Positions 44,949 to 55,831 of a stretch of DNA of 64,000 bases are shown piece by piece (within the stretch, counting starts at the first letter, position 1; each line of letters begins with the position of its first letter). The translations under genes were made by a program, and so were the position numbers. The stretch comes from Canna indica. Lineage: Eukaryota; Streptophyta; Magnoliopsida; Zingiberales; Cannaceae. A model generated the notes under the pieces. That model did no database searches and was not told the DNA's origin. It saw only the letters and a program-made list of their open reading frames with translations. Location of the stretch: NCBI GenBank assembly GCA_034359265.1, contig CP136891.1, positions 50,212,001 through 50,276,000 on the forward strand. Reading direction: 5' to 3'.

Positions 44949-46266
44949 AACTCGACTCATGGTCTGGAGCGAGCTTGAGAGCTCGAGTAAATAGGATATG
45001 AATTTATGAGTTTATGAATTTTAGGCTTGGGTAGTTGAAATTATTTAATTTGATGTTGTGTGTGGATAATTATTAATTATGTTCATGTGGGTGTATTTAA
45101 TTAATTGCTTGTGATTTATTAGAATAAATTTAATTAAAATAATCAAGTCTATTGGATTAGCAGGTTTGGTTTTGGCTTAAGGCTCATGCAGGATTAAGGT
45201 GTTTAAGGGGTTAGGGTTGAGGAGGGAGTATAAAACCCCCTCCCCATGGCTTGTGGCTCCTATTTTTGGAGCCACCCAAAGAATTGAGAAAGGGAGACAG
45301 CCGCCAGCCCCCTTTCCCTTTTCCCCTTGGAGCCACCACCACCCAGAGCTGAGCCGAGCTGCCTGCTTTCTCTTTCTCTTCCTCTTCTCCTTCCTTTCCT
45401 TTGGAGCCGAGCTGAGAGGAGCCGAGCCGCATGCTTTCTCTTCCTCTTCCCTCTCTCTCTTCCTTCCCTTTGGAGCCAAGCCAGCCCCTCTCCTTCTCCT
45501 CTCTCTCCCTCTCTCCAAGCCGACGGCTTGGAGTGAGCCACCGCCCCTTGGAGCCTTTTCTTGGGTTGAGCCGCCGGCCTTTTGAAGCCGGATTTGAGGG
45601 TCATCATCCGGGATTTCTTCCTTAGTTCTTCTTCCAATTAAGGTGAGTGGTTTACCATCTCTCTTCGGGATTTCAATCGGATTCTTGAAGCCGTTCTTGA
45701 CGGCTTAGTATTTGTGTTTCGTTTCTTGATTATTTTTCGCGTTCTTACCATGTTTCCTTTGATATGAAATCTTGATCTATTCTCCTAGTTTGATATTCTT
45801 GATTATGAGTTTCTTGTTTAGAATTAAATCTGTGATTTTTTGGTAGAAATCATGTGGTAGGATTAAGATCTTGATAACGACTAATTAGGGGTTCTTGAGA
45901 AGGGGGTTCTTGATCTTAATGTTTGATTCTTGGTTTAAGTGTGTGGGTTCTTGTTAATCTTGATGAAAAGCATGATTTCTGTGAATTAATTCATGAGATT
46001 AGTATTCTATCCTAATGGTAATTTAGGGGTTAATTTCTGTTAATTTTCGGATTTAATTCTATAAGTATGCTGAAATTGCATGTTGCTGCAATTGTATGCC
46101 GAGATGATGAATTTGTGCTGATGTTAATTTATTTGTTGTGATATGTGTATATGTGTGAATATAGTCGTGTAACCTATCGTTTCGACCAAAAAATATAGTT
46201 TGGAAATATAGGACACACTTTGGAGACTAGATTTGGGTTAGACACAACAGTTTTGGGCAGAACAGT
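44949..46266 (+). repeat. Gypsy-type LTR, truncated both ends
   Basis: Matches, in the opposite orientation, the LTR at 19,720-22,315. Shared features are 'gctcgagtaa', TATAAAACCCCC at 45,229, the GTGGCTCC stem-loop, the GC-rich leader with many 'gagccg', donor AAG/GTGAGTGG at 45,643, and 'taggacacactttg' at about 46,209. It is cut at the left by copia DNA and at the right by the LTR at 46,267. Long open frames on both strands at 45.2-45.6 kb come from the low-complexity leader. Confidence 0.75.
45229..45275 (+). promoter_or_regulatory. LTR TATA box (45,229-45,235) and leader stem-loop (45,253-45,275)
   Basis: TATAAAA, then GTGGCTCC (45,253-45,260) pairs perfectly with GGAGCCAC (45,268-45,275). 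Confidence 0.65.
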
Positions 46267-48707
46267 TGTAAGACCCGAAAAAATTTCCTAATATAAAAAT
46301 TTGTTTTAGTGCAGCGCGCCGGACCCAGGGTTAGTCGGGTCGAGCATTAGAATCACCTCGAGTAGAAGGTATCACTTGACTAATGGCATATGCAATTAAA
46401 TTGGTTAAATGACTCTTTTCTTTTATGCATTTATACCTTAATTGGGTTTAGATCGCGAGATCGCCGCGAGTAGGAGGTATGAGTTAAATTTTAGACTCAT
46501 GGTTAATGCTTTTGAAATGTATATGTTGGGTTGACTCAAGTCGGGTTGAAATCAGGTTCGCGGATCGAGTCGGGGTCCAAGCCGGGCTTAGGTGGAGTTG
46601 AGTGAGGGGGTTAAGTGAAGAAGAGCATAATTGTCAAAAAAAGAGGAGAAGAGAGAATTAATCCCTCACCCCAAGCCGCCGTGCGGCTCAAGACAAGTTG
46701 AGCCACACGTAGCCCGAGGTGAGGAGGAGAGGAGAAGAGGAGATCTTGGGCGGCGCCGGATCTGCGTCGTCGTCGGGGAAATTTGGATCATTTTTATCTC
46801 GTCCATCTAGCTTCTTCTCTAGTCGAGGTGAGTGGTCTAACCGAGATCCATAGGGTAGGCGGGTAGTCGACCCAAGGTATTGGAGATTTTGTCAATTTCT
46901 CGTTATATTTCCGTCGTCTCGTCAAAAATTTTATCGAGATATGATCCTCTTGTGTATATGTTGTTTAACGACGAAGTTTCACGGAGTTTTCCTCAGATTT
47001 AGGGGTCGGCGGCATGAAGAAAAAAGGGGAAAGGTCATGCTGAATTTTTGCCCAATTTTCTAGAGTGGTTGTAACCTCTTGGATCAAGTTCTTTTCATGA
47101 TTGGTGGCTTGATCATTCTTGATCACGGCCAAAAACCCTCTTCTTCCACCCTGATCAATCTCGGCAGAGCATGAGTAACCTAGGTTAGGTTCGGTCGAGT
47201 GGGTGTGAGGAGGGGAAAGGGGCTCGACTTGGTTCATGCTTACATGTAGAGTTTTATTTCATCGTTTATGCTATAGTTTTCTCACTTGATGTATGATCTG
47301 TTAGTAGTGGTAGATTGAGTTTATCATGTTATAAGGAAATGTTCTTGAGTGCACATATATGGTTAGGATTTAGAATGGCATGTGAATCATGGAAATTTTT
47401 CATTTATTTTCTAATGTAAATGCCCAATCCTTGCCATGTTATATTCCTTATTTCCTTATCGAAATTTAGAAATTTATTGCTGAATTTCATTTCCTTATTT
47501 TTCAAAATCATGTGATTATTCATGTGGATAATTATAGAACGAATTTCCTATGTTATATATGCTGTGATGAACCCGAAAGTTGACATTTTCATGCTTATGA
47601 AATGTGGTTACACTTAAGTAACATAATGCATACACTAGGTTTCACACCTAGGGAAGGATAGCGGACATTAGTACCCGACTAGTGCGACCCGAGGAAGGGG
47701 TCGGGTCCGGGGTTGATGCTTGGGGATTTAGATGGAAGTTTTTCTTTGAGAAACTCTGATTATGTATTGTGATTGAGATGGTTTACTGAGGAGTACTGAT
47801 AGTCGAAACGACTACTACTCGACTCAGCAATGATTAGGGTCTTGAGATTGCACTAGCAGGCCCGCTAGATGTTAGACCCGAGTGGCGGAGGGTCTTGAGA
47901 TTTCGTCAGTGGGCCACGTTGATGGTAGACCCGAGTCGGCTGGGACTAGCTATCCCTAACCCGATGGGATCCTGAGACTAGTTGACCATCCTAGTCGACA
48001 GGCCCGGTGATTGTTATTGACATTCCTTGTATGTTGTATAGGCCGGTACGATCAAGTACTGTATTGTGGTGAAGGCCGGATAGAGCCGGACCAGTCAGGC
48101 AAGATGAAGCTATAGTGGTCGAATGATACTCAGTCTAAAGGAGCCGATATGGCCATACCTATTTATTTGCATAGTATGGCCAATTGGCCGATTACCATGA
48201 TATGACTAGCATAGACTTCTCATATATGTGCTTGTGTATATATTTTATATGTTATCATATCAGGGATTTAAGTGGAGGTTTGGAAGGACCGTTCATTGAG
48301 TTCCTCGTGAACTCATGGTTTTGTTTGCTGTTGTTTTGTAGAGCCTGACCAGTGGGGTACGGCTTGGTGGCATGGTGCGACTGGAGGGCAGGCGTTGGCG
48401 CAGGTCTCGTAGCAGGCAGTCATGTAGTCATAGTCGTGTCAAGTAGGGTTGTTGGATATGCACTGAGTAGTTTTGTTCTTGAAAACTTGTAACTGTTTTA
48501 GACTTTGAAACTCAAGTTGTTTCCTTTAAATTTGAAACCCTTTAAAATTGTTTTGATTTTGAATAAAAATTTGCGCCACTCTTCCTTATTTCGTGTTGCC
48601 TTGATGTACAGTGTTTTCATGTATATTATTGTGTAGTGCATGTGATAGGCTTCGGGGCACCGACACATACCCTGGCCGGTCACGCGACCCAGAGTTGGGG
48701 CGTGACA
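46267..48707 (+). repeat. 5' LTR, chimeric
   Basis: TGTAAGACCCG...GGCGTGACA, 2,441 bp. From about 46,450 onward it matches the 3' LTR closely. The first about 180 bp instead match the other LTR lineage at 4,221. Leader hairpin 46,681-46,708, splice donor GAG/GTGAGTGG at 46,828, acceptor TTTTGTAG ending at 48,341 (possible 1,514-bp intron). Confidence 0.85.
46681..46708 (+). promoter_or_regulatory. LTR leader stem-loop
   Basis: GTGCGGCTCA pairs with TGAGCCACAC, with one C-A mismatch. The 3' LTR of the same element has lost this segment. Confidence 0.55.
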
Positions 48708-48710
48708 AAG

Positions 48711-48724
48711 TTGGTATCAGAGCT
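48711..48724 (+). other. Primer-binding site (initiator tRNA-Met)
   Basis: TTGGTATCAGAGCT, starting 3 nt after the LTR end GTGACA, is complementary to the 3' end of plant initiator tRNA-Met, the usual primer for gypsy minus-strand synthesis. Confidence 0.9.
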
Positions 48725-48912
48725 TCTGGTTAGGTCTTGACTACGACTAAGAATTGGGTATCGTATGAGGCATATGCTAGCATGTCGACAGACTGTATAG
48801 TTATGCTACGAGATCAGGCGGCCACTATTGCACCTCAGCGGACCATGCGGATAGTACTTTAAATTTCAGTTATAAGTTGTTAGTATTAATGGTTAAAAAA
48901 AATGCTAGTGTG

Positions 48913-49770
48913 ATGGAGACTCAAAATGCCGCGTTGAGCGGCAGCGGTAGTAATTTCACCGAACGCCAGGGCCAAGGTCAAGGCCGGGGACGAGACCGGG
49001 GTTAGGGCCGGGGGCGGGGAAGAGAGCCGTCAGAGGAAGGGGTACAGGACCCCATAGTTGCTCAGCTACAGACTCAGGTGACTCAGTTGACAGAGGCGCT
49101 CCGCAGGGAGCAAGAGTTGAGGCAGCAGCCGCAGCTGGTACCAGTGGTACCCGTAGTGCCAGAAGTGACTGATCCAGTAGCACCGGTGGTCAGAGTCCCA
49201 GGGGCGCCCACCTACGCAGACTCCATTAAGCTTTGGCCATCGGTGTTCATTGAGACAGATAGGTAGATAGAAGTCACCGATTTTTTGGGTGACTGCTATG
49301 AGCTGTGTGTGGAGCTTGGGTGCTCATCCGAGTCAGCGGCTAACATTGTAAGCTTACAGCTCAGGGGATCGGCAAAGAACTGGCTACACACGTGGAGGGA
49401 CCGTAGGATAGCAGATGCACCACCCCCTACTTGGGAGGAGTTCAGGGCGGCCGTAGTGGAGCAGTACTTACCACTGAGTGTCCGCGATAAGCGAGCAAGG
49501 GAGTTTGAGATGCTACGTCAGATGGGTGGTATGACCGTGTCAGACTACGAGATGGAGTTCACCAGGCTCTCTAATTACCACCCAACCCTAGTGGCTACTG
49601 AGACCGCCAAGGTCAAGAAGAGGTTCATCGGGGGGTTGAGACCCCGGATCAGCAGGCTCATCCATTATACCGAGGACACCACATTTTCTCGAGTAGTGGA
49701 TGAGGCACTCAGGAAGGAAGCGTTGGTGTTGTTCGAGAAATTTGACGAACCCGCAAAGAAGAAGTTCTGA
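48913..49770 (+). pseudogene. Gypsy gag
   Basis: One frame from ATG 48,913 to TGA 49,770 with two internal stops (about 49,003 and 49,264). An N-terminal Gly/Arg/Gln-rich segment (GQGQGRGRDRG) and a short charged helix (LTEALRREQELRQQ) precede the retrotransposon gag domain: FLGDCYELCVELGCS, SLQLRGSAKNWLHTW, TWEEFRAAVVEQYLP, SDYEMEFTRLSNYHPT and LIHYTEDTTFSRVVDEALRKEA. Degenerate zinc knuckles follow at about 49,931-50,035 (CGRCNRKH and CFICGKLD, out of consensus, with a stop). In an intact copy this is the RNA-packaging structural protein. Confidence 0.85.
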
Positions 49771-50207
49771 CCTCAGGGGGTAGGGGGTAGGCCTTGGCAC
49801 TCTGAGGGGACTATTGCCACTGCAGACCACCAGGCGAGCCGAGGACACAGCAGTAGCGGGGGCCGTGGAGGCCCAGGGTCAGGGGCAGCGCGACAAGCAT
49901 TGTCCGGGGATGCCACTCAGAAGTCAGAAATGCCACAGTGTGGTCGCTGTAACAGAAAGCACTAGGGGACTTGTTATGGCCGCACGGAAGCATGTTTCAT
50001 ATGTGGGTAAGTTGGACACTTTAGGAAAGATTATCCGGACAGAGGTGGCCAGAGAACTGAGCAGTCAAAAGGAAAAGCACCGATGTCAGTTGGGTTAGTA
50101 GCTCAGAAGGGTCCAATACAAAGCAGGGGGCCGCAGGCCAGTTATTCTGAGAGACCATTTGCCCGAGTTTACGCTATGAACCATGATGGATAGAGGCATC
50201 TAAGGCA

Positions 50208-50873
50208 GTGGTGACAGGTACTATTTTAGTTAGTTCATCCGCAGCTTATGTATTATTTGATCCGGGTGCCACACACTCATTTGTATATGCTAAGTTTGCT
50301 GCTAAGTTACCTGTAGCACCTTCTTTGCTTAATGTATCGTATGTGGTGTCGACGCCTATGGGCGATATAGTAATAGCCAAAACAATTTTCCGCGACTGCG
50401 AGGTGCTCATATGCGGGCATGCATTGAGGGCAGAGTTGACACTTCTACCAATGCTTGGACTAGATGTCATACTCGGCATGGATTGGTTGGCAGATCACTT
50501 TGCGTCAGTGGATTGCAGGGCTAAGATTGTTATTTTCAGTAAGCCCGGGTTGCCGCAGTTCATCTTCCAAGGAGACGAAAGTGGTGAGCCTATGGGAATC
50601 ATTTCAGGCCTGAAGGCTCGTAAGTTACTAGTGGATGGCTGTCAGTCTTTCTTGGCCTTAGTATCAGTAGCCGAGGAGGATAGAGACATGACAGAGAACA
50701 TCAAAGGAACACCGGTGGTTTGTGAGTTCTGGGACGTCTATCCCGAGGGGTTACCGGGTCTGCCGCCAAGAAGGGAGATAGAGTTCTGCATTAAATTGCA
50801 GCCCGGGGTGAAGTCGATCTCCATTCAACCCTATAGGATGGCGCCGACCGAACTTAGGGAGTTAAAAGCGTAG
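50208..50873 (+). pseudogene. Gypsy aspartic protease and start of RT
   Basis: The protease is visible as LVSSSAAYVLFDPGATHSFV (catalytic Asp in FDPGAT) with the second half MLGLDVILGMDWLADH. A linker follows and then the RT entry GLPPRREIEFCIKLQPGV...SIQPYRMAPTELRELK. The frame ends at a TAG that replaces the usual Gln before [13 protein letters not shown], and the same frame continues beyond it. Confidence 0.9.
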
Positions 50874-52202
50874 TTGCAAGAGTTGCTGGACTTGGGCTTC
50901 ATCCGGCCGAGCGTATCACCGTGGGGTGCTCCGGTGCTCTTCGTGAAGAAGAAGGATGGGTCAATTCGCATGTGCATCGACTCTAGGCAGCTAAACAAGG
51001 TGACAATCAAGAATCGTTATCCACTGCAAAGGATAGATGACCTATTCGATCAACTACATGGGGCATAATGGTTTTCAAAGATTGATTTAAGGTATGGATA
51101 TCATCAACTGAGAATCCGGGACTGCGATGTGCCTAAGACTACCTTCAGGACTCGTTATGGCCACTTTGAGTTCCTAGTGATGTCCTTTGGTCTGACCAAT
51201 GCACCTACGGCTTTTATGGATCTGATGAACCGTGTGTTCAAGGAGTACTTGGACAGTTTTGTGATCGTCTTCATTGACGACAACTTGGTATACTCCTAGA
51301 GTAAGGAGGAGCACTCCGAGCATTTGAGGATGGTCCTGGAAAGCCTTAGAGAGCACCATTTGTTCGCCAAATTCTCCAAGTGCGAATTCTAGTTGGAGAG
51401 TGTAGGGTTCCTGGGTCATGTAGTGTCCAAGGAGGGGATAAGGGTGGATCTCGAAAAGGTGGAGGTTGTGCAGAACTGGAGGCGGCCAACCAGCATGACT
51501 GAGATATGCAGTTTCCTTGGGTTGGTCGGGTATTACAGGAAGTTTGTGGAAAACTTGTCTAGGATTGCAGCTCCTTTGACTCGGTTGACTCAGAAAAAGG
51601 TCAAATTTGTATGGGATGACAAGTGTGAGACGAGCTTTCAGAAGCTTAAAGAGTACTTGACGACAATGCCCGTGTTGGCCATACCTTCAGGCTTAGGAGG
51701 ATTTATGGTCTACTATGATGCCTCTCGGGTTAGCCTGGGCTGTGTTCTGATGCAGTTTGGCAGAGTCATAGCCTATGCGTCCCTCCAGCTAAAGGTTCAT
51801 GAGAAGAACTACCCGACGCATGACGTAGAGTTGGCAGTAGTGGTTTTTGCACTGAAGCTTTGGCGGTATGGGGAGGCCTGTGAGATTTATACTAATCACA
51901 AGGAGCTGAACCTTAGGCAGAGGAGGTGGCTGGAGCTCCTAAAGGACTATGACTACACTATTATGTACCACCCGGGGAAAGCCAATGTAGTGGCGGATGC
52001 TTTGAGCAAAAAGTCCATGAGCAGCTTGGCCCATTTGGCAATCAGGAGAAGGCCACTAGCTCGGGAACTAGCACTATGCCTGGATGGGGGAGCAGTCCTG
52101 TCTATATCAAATTCGGGTACCCTGGTGGACACATGCGGGTACAGTCCACCTTGGTGGACATGTTGCGTGCCGTGTCGGAGGACGACACATTTTGTTCCCT
52201 GA
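50874..52202 (+). pseudogene. Gypsy reverse transcriptase and RNase H
   Basis: Same frame as the protease, with further stops at 51,066, 51,297 and 51,390. RT motifs in order: [78 protein letters not shown] and [10 protein letters not shown] (catalytic DD at about 51,276-51,281, with Asn replacing the usual Ile), then [12 protein letters not shown] and [12 protein letters not shown]. RNase H follows with [37 protein letters not shown] and [10 protein letters not shown] frameshift near 52,090 ends it. Confidence 0.9.
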
Positions 52203-52339
52203 TAAGGGATCTGGAAGAAGTGACGCATATGACGATTTTAGGGTTGACTCAGAGGTTGTCCTAAGGTTTAAATACCGGATCATGGTGCCTGATATGGTAG
52301 AGGTGCGCAGGCAGGTTTTGGAAATGGGCCACCGTTCCA

Positions 52340-53030
52340 CTTATACAATGCATCTGGGGGCCACCAAAATGTACTGAGACTTAAGGCAACACTACTGGTG
52401 GAAGGGCATGAAAATAGAGGTAGTAGAGTTTGTATCCAAGTGTTTGGTCTGCCAGCAAGTGAAGGCCGAACACCTGAAACCCGCGGGGCTGCTTCAGAAC
52501 CTCGAGGTGCCCGAGTGAAAGTGGGAGAAGATCACCATGGACCTAGTGACCGGGTTGCCTAAGTCAAGAGGAGGGTTTGATTCCATTTGGGTGGTAGTGA
52601 ATCGGTTGACTAAGACCGAGCACTTTATCCCAGTCAAAATGACCTTTTTTGTTGAGCATTACGTCAAACTATTTTTAGACAGGATTGTGGCATACCATGG
52701 TACCCCAGTGATGATCATATCAGATCGAGGTACCCAGTTCATAGGCCGGTTTTAACAGTCCTTCTAGGAGGCCTTGGGTACTTAGGTGCGGTTCAACACA
52801 GCTTTTCATCCGCAAACGGACAGAGAGAACCATCCAGACCCTGGAGGACATACTGAGGGCATGTATCCTCGACATGGCTGGTGGTTGGAAGAAACACCTG
52901 CCGTTGATCAAATTCGCCTACAACAATAGCTATCACAGTAGCATGGGTATGGATCCTTTCGAAGCCTTGTATGGGCGAAGATGCAGATCACGTATGGGCT
53001 AGTTTGAGGTACGAGAGACTCTCATGGTAG
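52340..53030 (+). pseudogene. Gypsy integrase
   Basis: The zinc-binding part YWWKGMKIEVVEFVSKCLVCQ (about 52,392-52,456) is preceded by a TGA in the expected Arg codon. The core is MDLVTGLPKSRGGFDSIWVVV (first catalytic Asp), [12 protein letters not shown] (second Asp) and, after three stops and a short deletion, the Glu helix around 52,824. Downstream, [24 protein letters not shown] (about 52,912-52,983) is intact in another frame. Confidence 0.85.
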
Positions 53031-53106
53031 GTCCAGATCTGGTTGAGGAAGCGGTAGAGAAGGTGAAATTGATAAAAGAAAGGTTATTGGCAGCTCAGAA
53101 TCCCCC

Positions 53107-53550
53107 ATGAAAGGGGTGGTTCGGTTTGGGAAAAAGGGAAAGTTGAGCCCTAGATTCATTGGGTCTTTTCCTATTCTCAAGCGGAGGGGCGTTGTGTCTT
53201 ATGAGCTGGCCTTGACCCCTAGCATGAGCAGAGTTCACCCAATTTTTTATTTGTCAATGCTCAAGCGGTATGTAATTGAACCTTATGTGGTTGAGGTGCA
53301 TTCAGCAGTCTCGTATGAGGAGAGGCCGGTAGAAGTTCTTGACCGTCAAATCAGAAAGTTAAGGTCCAAAAAAATCCCCTTGGTGAAAGTCAGGTGGGAG
53401 CACCACTCCGGGAAGGAAGCTACTTGGGAGGTGGAGCAGGACATGAGAGAACGCTACCCTTCCTTGTTTGAAGAACTAGTAAGTCCTTATAATTCAACAA
53501 AATTCGAGGACAAATTTCCCTTAAGGGGCGAAGGTTGTAATACCCGGGGT
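53107..53550 (+). pseudogene. Integrase C-terminus with chromodomain
   Basis: VRFGKKGKLSPRFIGSFPIL followed by VSYELALTPSMSRVHPIFYLSMLKRYV is the GPY/F-type integrase tail. RPVEVLDRQIRKLRSKKI and VRWEHHSGKEATWEVEQDM are a chromodomain, with the aromatic W positions present. Chromodomains of this group direct integration to heterochromatin. The frame runs toward the polypurine tract. Confidence 0.85.
53520..53535 (+). other. Polypurine tract region
   Basis: CTTAAGGGGCGAAGGT lies just before the 3' LTR start TGTAATACCC (53,536). The homologous site in the gag-only element (11,504-11,518) is AAGGAGGGAGGGAAT. Confidence 0.75.
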
Positions 53551-55831
53551 TTCCTAATATCAAATTTTATTGGTGCAGCCCATTGGATCAGCAACTAACT
53601 GGGCCGAGTCGCAAGATTGCCACGAGAAGGAGGCGTGAGTTAAATTTTAGACTCATGGTTAATGCTTTTGAAATGTATATGTTGGGTTGACTCAAGTCGG
53701 GTTGATAATTGGGTTCGCGGATCGAGTAAGGGTCCAATCCGAGCTTAGGTGGAGTCGAGTGAGAGGGTTAAGTGAAGAAGGGCAAAATTGTCAAAAAAAA
53801 GGGGAGAAGAGAAAATTAATCCCTCACCCCAAGCCGCACGCAAGCCGAGGTGATGAGGAGAGGAGAAGAGGAGATCTTGGGCGGCACCAGATCTGCGTCG
53901 TCGTCGGAGAAATCGGGATCATTTTTATCTCGTCCATCTCCTTCTCTAGTCAAGGTGAGTGGTCTAACCGAGATCCATAGGGTAGGCGGGTAGCCAACCC
54001 AAGGTATTGGGGATTTTGTCGATTTCTCGTTCTATTTCCGTCGTCTCATCAAAAAATTTATCGAGATATGATCCTCTTGTGTATATGTTGTTTAAGGACG
54101 AAGTTTCACGGAGTTTTCCTCGGATTTAGGGGTCGGCAGCATGAAGGAAAAAGAGGAAAGGTCATGCTCAATTTTTCCACAATTTTCTAGAGTGGTCGTA
54201 ACCTCTTGGATCGAGTTCTTTTCATGATTGGTGGCTCGATCATTCTTGATCACGGCCAAAAACCCTCTTCTTCCACCCTGATCAATCTCGGCCGAGCATG
54301 AGTAACCTAGGTTAGGTTCGACCGAGTGGGTGTGAGTATGGGAAAGGGGCTCGACTTGATTCATGCTTACATGTAGAGTTTTATTTCATCGTTTATGCTA
54401 TAGTTTTCTCACTTGATGTATGATTTGTTAGTAGTGGTAGATTGAGTTTATCATGTTATAAGGAAATGTTCTTGAGTGCACATATATGGTTAGGATTTAG
54501 AATGGCATGTGAATTATGGAAATGTTTCATTTATTTTCTAATGTAAATGCCCAATCCTTGCCATGTTATATTCCTTATTTCCTTATCGAAATTTAAAAAT
54601 TTATTGTTGAATTTAATCTCCTTATTTTTGGAAATCATGTGATTATTCATATGGATAATTATAGAACAAATTTCTTATGTTATATATGCTATGATGAACC
54701 CGAAAGTTGACATTTTCGTGCATATGAAATGTGGTTACACATAAGGGACATAATGTATACACTAGGTTTCACACCTAGGGAAGGATAGCTGACATTAGTA
54801 CTCGACTAGAGCGACCCGAGGAAGGGGTCGGGTCCGGGGTTGATGCCTGGGAATTTAGATGGAAGTTTTTCTTTAAGAAACTCTGATTGTGTATTGTGAT
54901 TGAGATGGTCTACCGAGGAGTACCGATAGCCCGAACGCCTACTACTCAACTCAGCGATGATTAGGGTCTTGAGATTGCCCCAGCGGGCCCGCTAGATGTT
55001 AGACCCGAGTGGCGGAGGGTCTTGAGATATCGTCAGTGGGCCACGCTGACGGTAGACCCGAGTCGGGTGGGACTAGCTATCCCTAACCCAGTGGGATCCT
55101 GAGACTAGTTGACCATCCTAGTCGACGGACCCAGTGATTGTTATTGACATTCCTTGTATGTTGTATAGGCCGGTGCGGTCGAGTACTGTATTGTGGTGAA
55201 GTTCGGATAGAGCTGGACCAGTCAGGCAGGATTAGGCCATAGTGGCCAAATGATACTCAGTCTAAAGGAGCCAATATGGCCAGACCTACTTATTTGCATA
55301 GTATGGCCAATTGGTTGATTACCATGATATGACTAGCATAGACTTCTCATATATGTGTTTGTGTATATATTTATATGTTATCATATCGGCGATTTAAGTG
55401 GAGGTTCAAAAGGATCGTTCACTGAGTTCCTCATGAACTCATGGTTTTGTTTATTGTTGTTTTGCAGAGCCCGACCAGTGGGGTACGGCTTGATGGCATG
55501 GTGCGACTAGAGGGCAGGCGTTGGCGCAGGTCTCGTAGCAGGCAGTCATGTAGTCATAGTCATGTCGAGTAGGGTTGTTGGATATGCACTAAGTAGTTTT
55601 TTTTTAAAAGTTGTAACTGTTTTAGACTTTGAAACTCGAGTTGTTTCCTTCGAATTTGAAACCCTTTAAAACTATTTTGATTTTGAATAAAGATTTGCGT
55701 CGCTATTCCTTATTTTGTGTTGCCTTGATGTACAGTGTTTTTATGTATATTATTGTGTAGTGCATGTGGTAGGCTTTGGGGTACCGACATATACCCTGGC
55801 CGGTCACGCGATCCTGAATTAGGGCGTGACA
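53536..55831 (+). repeat. 3' LTR of the Tekay-type element
   Basis: TGTAATACCCGGGG...GGCGTGACA, 2,296 bp. Splice donor CAAG/GTGAGTGG at 53,955 and acceptor TTTTGCAG ending at 55,467 (possible 1,513-bp intron). The leader hairpin present in the 5' LTR is deleted here at about 53,835. Confidence 0.9.

Larger units (their letters stand above)
46267..55831 (+). mobile_element. Tekay/Del-type chromovirus (Ty3/gypsy) retrotransposon, degenerate
   Basis: 9.57 kb with two LTRs, primer-binding site, gag, protease, reverse transcriptase, RNase H, integrase with C-terminal chromodomain, and polypurine tract, in the Ty3/gypsy order. A chromodomain after integrase and a TGTAATACCC...GGCGTGACA LTR place it in the Tekay/Del group as I know it. 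More than ten in-frame stops and several frameshifts make it non-autonomous. The flanks (acagt / atatc) are not duplicated and belong to unrelated sequences, an LTR on the left and a LINE on the right, so the outer ends were rearranged. Confidence 0.9.

Noticed and set aside
45177..45637. Overlapping open frames of 64-128 codons on both strands
   Set aside because: They arise from a low-complexity CT/GA-rich LTR leader open in several frames at once; no domain.
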